Source of the DNA: Cryptomeria japonica
Taxonomy: Eukaryota; Streptophyta; Pinopsida; Cupressales; Cupressaceae
Direction: 5' to 3'
Assembly: GCF_030272615.1 (NCBI RefSeq)
Contig: NC_081413.1
Location: 606,956,209 to 607,020,208 of the forward strand
DNA length: 64,000 nt
The notes beneath the pieces are model-generated. The model saw only the letters and a program-made list of their open reading frames with translations. It did not search any database and had not been told where the DNA came from. Position numbers and translations under genes: made by a program. Shown piece after piece: positions 21,001 to 33,000 of the stretch; within the stretch, counting starts at the first letter, position 1, and every line of letters begins with the position of its first letter.

Positions 21001-24000
21001 TTGTCAGCGGATCCAGGACGATCAAGGATGATAATGGCAATATCATTATCAGATTGGATGCAAAAACTATTGATAAAATCTTCAAAGTTCCAGCTGCCCC
21101 GGTGTATGCAGACATCTCTATGAAGAGTGCTCTAGATTATTAAAACCAGAGAAGGTCAGACTGCACACATCAACTCAAAATGGCAAGACTCCTAAGACCT
21201 GTTTCTCAAGATGGCCAAGTTGTATCGCTCTGACTTCATTGAAGAAGTCAGCGATATGATCATACTTCTCAACAGAATAATGGGATTGAAACACTCCAAT
21301 GTGTTTGAGATCTGGATGTATAAGTATATTGTAGTCACGAGGAACGAGCAATTTCATATTTTCTAGGGTGAAGTAATCAATGACACCCTGTGCGAGCAGC
21401 TGTCACAAGTCTCGACCACCCTCAATTTTTACATGAATTCGTACTTGGTGTACATAGCGGCATCACTTAGACAATTTCCAGGTCTTTCTACCAATGGTGA
21501 CAGTTCGCTAGTACCAGTATGGAAGTACTATGAGCAACTCACTCTAAGGCCCAGTAGAATTCATTACATGAGGGTGTCAGATGCCTTCTTTGGTCATTTC
21601 ATGTGCTTATTTGACAAAACACTCAAAAACAATAGAGTATCTGAGGCTGCCTGGAAGAAGGTGAATGAGTATGGATGTTTGTTCCTGCAGTTCCCAACTT
21701 TCACCTATATGAGAGTTGGATGTTTTGATGAACTGCCATACATGCTACCCCGATATCCTACCGATAAGATCATCCTAATGGAGTTGGCTAGGTAGCTGAT
21801 GGTAGTTCATGCAGTCCAGTTAGCCAATCATAAGCAAGGTATCAATATATCCTCTCACAACCCATTGCAGATTGGTCGGTATTCTTTGACCACTTCAGCA
21901 AGAGCCAAGGCAATGGAAACTAAACTTCAAGAAATCAAGTTGAAAAAGTTCAAGGCGAAGAAGGATTTTGATTGTCAAGGGATGAAGGACAAGATCAAGA
22001 GAGCCTTCACTCATATTCATCGCCTTGAGGATATATGGGTTGATCTTCGCACAAAAGATGTCAGGAGAATGGATTACAACAGGCTCACCTTGGAGTAAAT
22101 TGTGGATTTGGATCTCACTAAGATCTCGGAAGGAATGATAGATGATGGTAAAACTCTTGACCCGGAATATATAGAACAAAGGGTTGATGAGACTCCTCTT
22201 CTGTCTCCCCAATGGTCACAAAAGGAGTGTACTTCCATTTTTGATAGATTTCAGTCCATTCTTGTTAACACCAATGTTTGGTTGAAGAACAATAATGTCA
22301 AAACCATCAAGATCAAAGGTGGAGCAGAAAGTGATTTAGTTGGACCAGTTGGACGTAAATATGAAATCAAAATCAAGTCCAAAGAAGGTGCTTCTTCTTT
22401 AGGCACCAAGATCAAGTTAAGGGTGAGTAGGGCCTTAGTTATTCCTACACAAGAAGTGTCACTGAAAGGTAAGGAGAGACCTCAAGTACAAATCCATGTC
22501 ATTGATGTTGAAGGTGAAGCACATGAGGAGAGTACAGCGGGATCCCCTCCAACTATGGATTCGGGTTCTCCTCACGCAGTCATTCCCCAAATGTCATTGG
22601 ATGTACCTATGTCTCCAATCGACATTGGATGTCGACTCTTTTTCTACAATTCATGTAGATCATGTTGTGCTAACTGCAGCTATTTGCACTAATGTTTCAT
22701 CATCATATGTAGAGGTATCTATAGAGACTTCTCATGTTGACTTGGAGAATGTCTTTGATGTAAATCCCTCATATGCTGCCTTATCCAGCATCTCAATTCC
22801 AAAAATTGATACTTCTGCTGTGAGCTTTGATAAGTTCATGATTGAGGTTAATCATGATTTGTCATCTGAACAAACACTTGTCATTGTCTAGATAGAGGCC
22901 TCTCCTAGAGTTACAACTGTGGTATAGGCAGACCCTATTTCTTCACAAACCACAGTTGTCGTCTCAAATGTGAACACATTAGAATTACCTCCATGGTTGA
23001 GTTCAATCACTCCCAAGAAGAAGAAGCAGGAGATTTCTGTTGACATATTTGATTTTCAGCAGCTCGGTAAGCCTAAGCCAAGAGCTGCTAAGAAGGCAAA
23101 GACAGTTTCACGGGTGGTTGTGGACAGCAATAAAATGAAATATGTAGAATTGGCAAATCCTTTAGCTGAGAAATCACTAGAAGAAATGCAGCTATTAGAT
23201 TATAGGCTCACAAGGGTGGAACTAGGAAAGCAAACGCATGCTGGAATTATGCATGATGCTCACGATTCGGTGGCTTCACTAGTTTAGAGTTATGATGAGC
23301 TCCTGGCAAAGAAGAACAAGCTCAAAGAGGAGAATGCACAACTCATCTCAATGATCGAAATAATCACTAATTCTTTAGAAAAGGTTGATCCCTTGACCTC
23401 CTCCACTTCTGAAGAATCTATCAAGCAATTGGAGAAAGCTGCTCAGAAAGCCAAATTGATTCTTGGGTAGATCGGTTAGTTGATCAGAGCACTCAAGTGG
23501 TGAAGAAAGCATCGCACGTGTTGAGCAATGTGAGATGTAATATCCTATTGTTTGAATTTTTTATGGAATTTATGAATTTGTTTAGATATATGTTTGGTGT
23601 TTATTTCATATCTTGAATATTCTTGTGCATGCAACGATAAGAACGTGCAATAAACATAAATAACAGAATTTTCACAATGGAACTGTAAACCCTTGTATAT
23701 TACTATTGGAATGGTGAATTTTGGCACTTATTACAATAGCATTTGATGCTGCAATTACTCAGAAATTTACAAACAATACATGCAACACATACCCCATTCT
23801 GCAATCATTTCCAACATGCCCTAAAAGAGGTCGCCGAAGCTAGAAATAACATATAAAATCATGTAACCTTCAACCTGCAACATGGCTCCATTATTGTCTC
23901 CAAACCCTAGCTAGAACTTCCACAAATCTGCTCAAAATTCTGCAAATAAGCTTAATGATGAACTCTAAATGAATCCACCTCACAAGTAGAGTTGGGTTTC

Positions 24001-27000
24001 CGTCCAACCTACAAATCTCCAAGGGGTTTCGTCCTCAGATATGGCTGCTACTGTCAAACCAGCAACAATGAAGAAATAATCAAGTATCAAATCAACATAT
24101 CATAATGCTTGGTGAAGGAAGGAAACCCCTTAAATAGATTGTCTAAACCGCTTTTGGACCTCAAAATCACAATTTGTGATTTTGAATAAACTTTTCCCTC
24201 CAATAAGTTCATCCCACTTCTAGAAGGCTTAATAAATGTTAGAAATTCATTTTATAACTTTGCCTTTATGATAAAGTCACTATATATTTTATTTTATCTT
24301 CTTAATAAAGTCACTTTATGACTCTATTTCATAACTTAAGTCACTTTATTTTTATAATTTAATTTTATAACCAAAAGTGACTTTTCCCTTATAATATTAC
24401 TTTATGGACTCAAAATAATATTATAGATTTCTCCATCAATAATTAATTGACAATGTCAGCCTCTCATCCCTTATATCTTCGAATTAGCCTACTGGAATAA
24501 CAGAAATATAGGCTAATCAACACCTGAATGATCATTGAGGAGAAAGGGACATTACATGAGAGCAACAAAAATGAAGTTGAATGAGATCTTAGAGGCTTTT
24601 AACCAAAGTCTGGATTCAAGTGAAAAAGATTTGAAGGTCTAGCATGAAATGGATCAAATCAAGTTGGAAACCATGTGCAACAATATCGTGATACCAAGCA
24701 GAGAGAGGTACAACAATTTTGAAGAACTTATGGTCAACAAATCATTGGTTATTAAAATCCTTATCAAAGATGTACAAGTTACTCTTGAAATGAGTACTGA
24801 GATGGAACAAGATGTCATTTCTCAATTCGAGAAGATGTCTTATAAGATTTTAAGTCAAGATGGAGAATTACTCTCTGAAGATTTGATACTTTCTGGATTA
24901 GTGTCAGAACTTCGCCAAGAACTCGAATCAGGATAGTTTATGGTGGCTTCAATCCATCGGTTAGTGAGTTCCCAAGCTTTCTTGATAAAATGCAAATTGT
25001 TCCTAAGGAACATACGGCAGCAACAGTAAGGTATTTCGATGTCATCATTAAGACTGTTGCTTTTGCAAAAAATATAGCGGGTCCTGATCCCGATGAGTTG
25101 CAGAAATCTATTGACAGATTCCAATCCTTCATGGCTAGAGATAGAAGAGAATAAGAAGTGTCTCATGACACTTGCATTTTTTTTTATGCATTTTGTTTTT
25201 GACAAATTACATGTAGTGTCAAGACTTGTAATTACAAGTAATTTTGTCACTTGTAATCTTGTAACTTGTAATTGCATGCAAACAAATTACAAGTTGGTTA
25301 GCAATAGAACTATAATTTGAATAAGTCATAGTTAGTTAGTTAGTTGTGGAAAAAGTCTCAGTTAGTTAGACTTCTCCCACATTTTGCTCTCAGCCCCTCT
25401 CCTATATATACACGAGGGTTCTCTTTGTAATTTTTTTCTTTTTAGCAAGCAAGAAAACTCTGCAAAAATTTGCTTGTTAATGTAAAGTTATTTCAATTTT
25501 AATTGAAGAACAAGTTATGAACTATGAATGCTATATATGGATATGAGGAATTATGTCAATATCCAATAAATCTGATTTTTATCTGCAGGTCTGAAGGAGA
25601 GAGATCATTTAATATTTTCTATGTCTTCTCCAAATGAATTCAATTGGCATATATATCATTTAGGCAACCAGTCAATTGGTGTATTGACCGGTCATGCCTT
25701 TTAGGCATGACCGATCAATGCACCCATTGATCGGTGCCTTTACAATTATACCATTAACACAATGCTGATTATTGGTTCAAAAACCCCCGATAGCATATTG
25801 TAATATCATAATATAATGACTGATCTATTTAATGAATCGGTCCAGATAAACATCGATGATTCAAGGTGCACGATGGATATAATCCAACCGGTGCATTTGT
25901 TAACCAATGTTTAATGCCAAATGAAGCGGTGTATTCATTAAACCCGATAACAAATATGCTCGATATAATTAAGCCTGATAACAGATGTGAATCAGTGCCA
26001 ATGTTTATGCATCCGATAGCAAGTATGTATCGGCTAATTTAACCTGATAACTTAATGATAAGCAATGTTTGTACAATCCGATAATTATATGTAATATAAA
26101 TCAGACATGAGGCATGTAGATGAATAACAGAACAAGGAAGGTTAGGAAGATCTTATCTTGCATAAGCTACCATGCATTAACACTCCCTCTTAGCTTTGGA
26201 AGATAGATAAGGCAACCTGCATCACATTTCCTTTTCATAACTAAGATAATGTCAGTCAGCAAAAATCATTTATACATGAGAAGTACCATCAAGACATATG
26301 ATACAAAATAGAAGAACATCACTTGAGCATGTGACATAAAGTATTATTTTAACATGTGATAAAAGTAAGAGAATCATCACCTGATCATGTGAGAAATCAC
26401 CAAAACATGTAATCTGTAAGATTCATCAAGATATCACCTAACACATGATATCAGTATTGCCTAATATGCAATACTTAAGGATAAGTCTATGAGAAAGGTT
26501 AGTTTCTCATAATATCCAAGTTGTGATAAGTGCAATAACATTTATAAATGTTTATCACAACATAGTCATGGCACATCCATGACTTACCAGAGATCCAACA
26601 TGATCAATGGTTGAGATATCACCTACACGTGATATCAGTATTGCCTAACATGCAACACAAGGATAACCATATGAGAAGTGCTAAGTTCTCATCATATCCA
26701 AGTTGTGATAATGCAATAACATTTGTACAAATGTTGTATCACAACATAGTCATGGCACATCCATGACTTACCAGTGATCCAACATGATTACTAGTTTGAC
26801 TATCATAAGATCGTCACCTTATGATGTCTACATACAAGTGTTCAGTATCTGAGAGATCGTCACCTCTTAGATATGAACACAGGTGGCAAGAAGCCAAGAG
26901 ATAGTCCAAACATGACAAAGAAGTTTACACCTTAAACATCTTAAATATATGTAAGTATAGATTACAAAGCAGATTACCTTTCTATCATACCTAAACCCTT

Positions 27001-30000
27001 TCTGAAGTGATCAACCTTCACTCTGGAAAGTGGTTTGGTCAGAATATCTGCAGTCTGATCTCCTGTACACACATATTCTAACTTTATCACATTCCTGTCA
27101 ACCATATCTCGTACATAGTGATATGGAATCTCAATATGTTTGGACCTGTCATGAAATACTGGATTTACAGAAAGTTTTATACAGCTTTGATTATCACACT
27201 GAATGACTGTAGGTTTCATAGGTTCTCCAAATAATCCCACGAGCAATTTCCTTAGCCATACTGCTTCTCGGGCAGCCATTGAAGCTGCAATATATTCAGC
27301 CTCTGTGGAACTCTGAGCTACTGAAGATTGTTTTCTGCTGATCCAGGATATCATGGCTGACCCTAAATTGAAGCAGCACCCTGAAGTGCTCTTTCTGTCA
27401 GTCACACTACCAACCCAATCTGAATCTGTAAATCCATGTGGATCTATGTCAACCTTTTCATATTTAAGACCAAGCTTTAGGGTACCTTGTAGATATCTCA
27501 TTATATGCTTTACTGCAACCAGGTGTATCTCCTTAGGTTCACACATGAACTGACTTAAGGCATTAACAGCATAGCAGATATCTGGCCTTGTATTTACTAG
27601 ATACATCAGGGACCCAATCATCTACCTGTATTGAGTGGGGTCAGTAGGTCTTGATTCTGCTGCTGCTTCTTTAAGTTATGGAAGTTGGTTTCCATAGGAG
27701 AGGTCATGGGTCTGTGTTGACGTGTATTTTGTACACAATCATACACAGAATAAAATACCCAAAGGCATCTTATCCTCTCTTGAATAAAGTCGCTAACTGC
27801 TGAAGATATCGCAAGAAGGATCAGTTAGGATGACTCCAATGTTCTTTTTAGTAGGGTCTCTACGTGTGGATAAGCTCCAGTGGTATGATGTGATTTGCTG
27901 GAATCACAAGGGGACTTACATTTGATGATTGAACTTCTGATCTGCTTTGAATATTGCTGGAACACAGGATTTTCACTAGCTTAGATTTGAAAAAAGGAAA
28001 AAAGACGAGGGCGAGGAAAGGATCTAATCCTAACACTAAGAATGTAGGAGCAATGATTGATCTTTGATGAAACTCTAACTAGGTCTTGTTTTGACATCGC
28101 AGGACCATCTCCACAAGGCTAGTGCGATCTTCGAAGGAAAGCTTTATGATGTTCAAATCATCACTGCAGGCATAGACACCATCAGGTTGATGCATATCGA
28201 TGAAGAAGCGACAATTGAAGTTAAGCTTAAGCTGAATGATTCCAGTTGACTACGCAAGGCAAGTCTGCAATCAACAAACTGCTAGTAGTATGGATATACG
28301 AATTTCACCATCAATCAAGCACATTTCTTCCACTCATCTAATAACATGAAATCAAATATGAGAAGTATAAAGACCATGCAAATTGTCGAATCGACCCATA
28401 AATTTCACCATTTCTTCAATGAAGTTACAAGTCTTTTACAACAACCTCTTGGCAACAATCTTTGCCTTCTCTCTCTACTCTACTCTAATTGCTATTCTAA
28501 TCACCTTCTAACTGCTTCCAACTATTCCTAACTATTTCTAATTCCTAATTTATTGCTAATTACCTTTACAAAATGAAATGCCAGGGCTTATATAGTGCCC
28601 TCAATACAATTCGATGGCTTAGATCAATTCGAGATCAATGGCCAAGATTTTACAATGAAAACCCTAATTAGGGTTTGTTACAACCATTACATAACATTTA
28701 ATGCTTGACCAATGATAAAATTGTATTGCTTGGACACATGTCCTCTCTAGAAAATTCCACCAATGGATAGCTGGGGTAGGTACATCGGAGTTTGTGCCTC
28801 CTTCCATGAGTTAGGTACATTGAATCTGGACATGTTGAGGTGGACCACACTGACTGGAGAAGTGATGACTAGGATGCCACCTCGTCTGACACTTGTAACT
28901 TGGTAAATATTCAACTTGATGTTATTGAGAAGCTAGCTTTAATTAATTCATCTGGAACTATCTGCTTCTTCAACGAACCCTTGTTCTAACTTCTTGTGTC
29001 CTTGATGTGCAGGATGATTGATGTACCTCGCCTTGGAATACTGGATTGGAGAAGTCGCCCTTGATGACGTTAGTCCAAAGAAGGCCGTCCTTGTCGATGC
29101 TAGGCTGGAGGAGGTCGCCCTTGTCCTTGCTTGATCGTCCTTGATCTGGCCTGATTTTCCTTGAGGAGAGTCTTCCGATTTGTAGATCTTTCGAGCTTGG
29201 GAGTCGCCATCTTGACACCTACACAACATTTCACAATTAATAATATATTTTGAAGTGTAGAAAGGAAGATTCAAGATTCTACTTTTAGGAAACTTCATGA
29301 TAAATCTTGAGTTGTCATTTCCTAATTTAGGATTTTCAAAGCAAAATTTAAATCTTCAAAAAAATGGTGCCAAGGTGATTACGCCATACCTCCACTTGGG
29401 AATTAATTCTAAAAAATGATGCAAAAATAGGAGAATTCGCTAGGCAAAATGTAGATCAAGACTCCCTTTAGCAGAATGCGCCCCCTTTAGCTTGGAAAAG
29501 AACTCCATCTTCCACTAGCTTCTTCAAGATCTGGAAATTCGCCTTCAAATGTCTTCAAAAATCTGGAAATTATCCTCCAATCTAGCAAGAAATACGCTTC
29601 TCCAATGGCCTTCAAGATGAATTTCGCCTTCCTTAGTCTCCACATTTTGTAGAAACTTGCTCCACTCTAGCTAGATTTCGCACTTCTTCTTTGCCCTTCC
29701 AAATCGCATTTGAAATGATGAGTGAATGATGGATTAAAATGTTTCAAAATACCCTTCTTATATAGGCGCTCATCTCTTTAATTGCCCATAGACCGACTTA
29801 GAAAATAAGGCAAATAATAAACAAAACTTAAATAAAAAGGAGGCTGACTTTTTTAAAAAAAAACATTAAAATAGTATCCCCAAGCGCTCTCCCTTTTTAT
29901 TTAATTTAATAATTAATTAATTTAAATGCCTTTGTAGTTAATAATTTCGATTTTTTTAAAAGGTTAAATTAATTAATTAAATACCTTATGCGCTATTTTT

Positions 30001-33000
30001 AAATGCCAATTTAATTTTTTAAAATATCTCAAGATTTCATCGAAATTGGCATTTAATGTGTCATAGATGATATTGGCGCCTAGGCATGGCAAGATAATGG
30101 ACATCAACAAGATCGCTCTGGTCCCTGGGAGAGGGACAAGAGCGCCCTTACACTTTAGCCTTGCAATTCTTGTTTTTCACGTTCAACACTTCATCCTGGA
30201 CGTCCAAAATGGCATTTTACTTGAAACCTTGAGTTTGATCTATTCAATTTTTGGAACGAATGCTCCTTAGAACCATTTTCGCCCTGGTCCCTGGGAGAGG
30301 GACAGGAGTGATTTTGCATTTATAAGCTCACTTGTGTTTTGCTAGCTTCGAAAATTATCTTCAACGGATCGATTGCATCTTCCTTCACCCACCTCAAACG
30401 CGAAACTTGCCTTCCTTTTGCCAAAAACTTGTCTTGAGGGAAAATCGCTCTGGTCCCTTGGAGAGGGACAGGAGCGCCCTGGCCTTTATGAGCTCATTTA
30501 TGCCTTGTTAACTTTCAAAACTATCTTCAATGGGTTGATTACGTCCTCCTTCATGCCTTTGATGTCTCAATTTGTCCAAACAAGGTCAGGAATGACTCCA
30601 CTAAGCTTTTTCGCTCTGGACCCTTGGTGAGGGACATGAGCGATTCGCCTTGGACCCTTGGAGAGGGACAGGAGCGCTTTTCGCTCTGGAACCTCAGTGA
30701 AGGTCAGGAGCGAAATTTGACTTTTCGAACTCTCTATCAGGACAATTTTAATGGAATATAACATTTAAGTATAAGAACACTTATACTTTAAGTTATATTC
30801 CATATATACTTTCAGGATGTTTGAGAGTGGTTTCAGACCTCCAGGAGTTATATTGCAAAATCTAGTTTTTTGAGGTTTTTCAGTTTCCAGACTTAGTCAA
30901 ATTTCAGGATCAGGACATTCCAGACTTAGCCAAATTTCAGGATCAGGACTTTCAGACTTAGCCAAATTTCAGGATCAGGACTTTCAGACTTAGCCAAATT
31001 TCAGGATCAGGACTTTCAGACTTAGCCAAATTTTCAGGACCTGCTATCCTATTGATCTCCCCGACAGCACTCAAAATGCAAAGGCTAACTAACAAAACCC
31101 TAAAAGACCAAAAAACAAACCCTAAAAAGCAAAAAAAAGCAAGGGTCCCCATTTGCAATGGGGCGATGTGTGAAATGGTCACAACAGTCTGCAGTTTAGC
31201 ATTCCAAATCTTGTCAATATGTCCAAGGTGTACTTCCCTTGGTTCAGTACAATATTATCAGAATTTTGCCATACTTCCAATCCTAGGAAGTAATGAAGAA
31301 GCCCCAAGTCTTTCATATCAAATTCTGTAGATAGATCTTTCTTGCATTGATCTATTAGGTGATCATCTCCTGTAATTAATAAGTCATCAACATATAAAAT
31401 TAATATTAACATATCACCTTTATTTCTTTTGAGGTAGAGATTAGGATCTGCATCATTCTTAGAGAAACCCAGCTTTGAGAGATAGGTGTCAATTCTTTCA
31501 TACCAAACTCTGGGAGCTTGTTTGAGCCCATAAAGAGCTTTCTTGAGTCTACACACATGAGACTTTGCATCATGAATTTCAAACCCTTCAGGTTGCTCTA
31601 AGTAGACTTCTTCCACGATCTCGCCATTTAGGAATGTTGTCTTAACATCCATCTGATGTACCTTCCACCCCTTTGTTGCTGCAATGGCTAGGACAGCTCT
31701 TACTGATGTGTACCTGGCAACAGGTGCAAATGTTTCTTCGTAATCTATTCCTTCCTTCTGTGAGAACCCTCTAGCTACAAATTTGGCCTTGTGTTTTTCA
31801 ATACTGCCATCTACAGCATGCTTGATTTTAAACAACCATTTAGAAGACACGACAGACTTCTTGGTTGGCCTAGGAACAATCTCCCAAACATCATTCTTCA
31901 TAATGGACTGATATTCTTCAGTCATGGCATCTATCCATACTTGATGTTTGAGTGCATCTGAAACATTGTTAGGTTCAGCTTTAGAGAGATCATTCATAAG
32001 TGCAACATAGTTGATGAATTTATTAGGCCTCTTGCTTTCCCTGAAGGTTCCTGAAGGAGCAGCGAACTTCTGAGCTTCTGCTATAGTTTTGGTGGCCCAT
32101 AGTGGTCTTTTCTTGCAATTATCTATAGGTGGGTCTTGTGTTTCACTTATAGTTTCCTCAAGATACTCCCTCTGAAGCTCAGGAGTAGGTTCTTCTTCTA
32201 GGTTCGGAGTAGGATTATGAATTTCAGGTTCTATTGTATTTTGGGCCCTTTTGAAGGCTAAATCTTCTTCGAAGATTACATCCCTACTGAGTTCAATATT
32301 TCTCTGCCCTTGTACATAGATTCTGTAGGCTTTAGAAGTTTCACTGTATCCTACAAGTATTCCCCTTTTTCCAGAGGGTTCTAGTTTTAGTCTTTTCTCT
32401 TTAGGTACATGAATATAGACTGGACACCCAAATATCCTAAGATGGCTGATATCTGGTTTTGTCTTGGTAAAGACTTCCTCAAGAGTTTTATCTTCAAGGT
32501 GTGAATGAGGACATCTATTTTGTATGTACACAGCAGTGTTAGTTGCTTCTGCCCAAAGGTTCAAGTTTAGATTTTGATCTAGTATCATGGCTTTGGCAGC
32601 TTCTACTATGGTCCTATTTTTCCTTTCAGCTACTCCATTTTGTTGTGGATTATAAGGTATTGTCAACTCCCTCTTAATCCCAGCATTTCTACAAAAGTCT
32701 TTAAATAGTCCTGATGTGTATTCCCCCCCATTGTCAGTTCTTAAGGTTTTAATTTTGTTTTCAGAGAGATTTTCTGTTAATGTTTTAAACTCTTTGAACC
32801 TACTTAGGATCTCTTCTGATTCTTTACATTTTAGAAAGTAGATCCACGTCTTCCTAGAGTAGTCATCAACAAAAATTACATAGTACAAAAATCCCCCTAG
32901 CGAGGGTACGGACATAGGTCCACATACATCAGAATGAATTAACTCCAAAACTTTGCTAGTTTTCCTAGTACTATTCTGAAATGCATTTTTGGTATTTTTA

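Larger units (their letters stand above)
27715..31186 (+). mobile_element. E2B: long solo LTR nested in copia pol
   Basis: 3472 bp, TGTTG...CAACA ends, flanked by the exact duplication GTCTG (27710-27714 and 31187-31191). It shares ends and internal blocks with E2A (aaccctaattagggtt near 28660, 'caggatgattgatgtacctc'-like and 'ttgcaatgggg' blocks) but differs in many positions, so it is another subfamily. No ORF with a known domain is seen. It must be younger than the copia element it interrupts. Confidence 0.88.
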
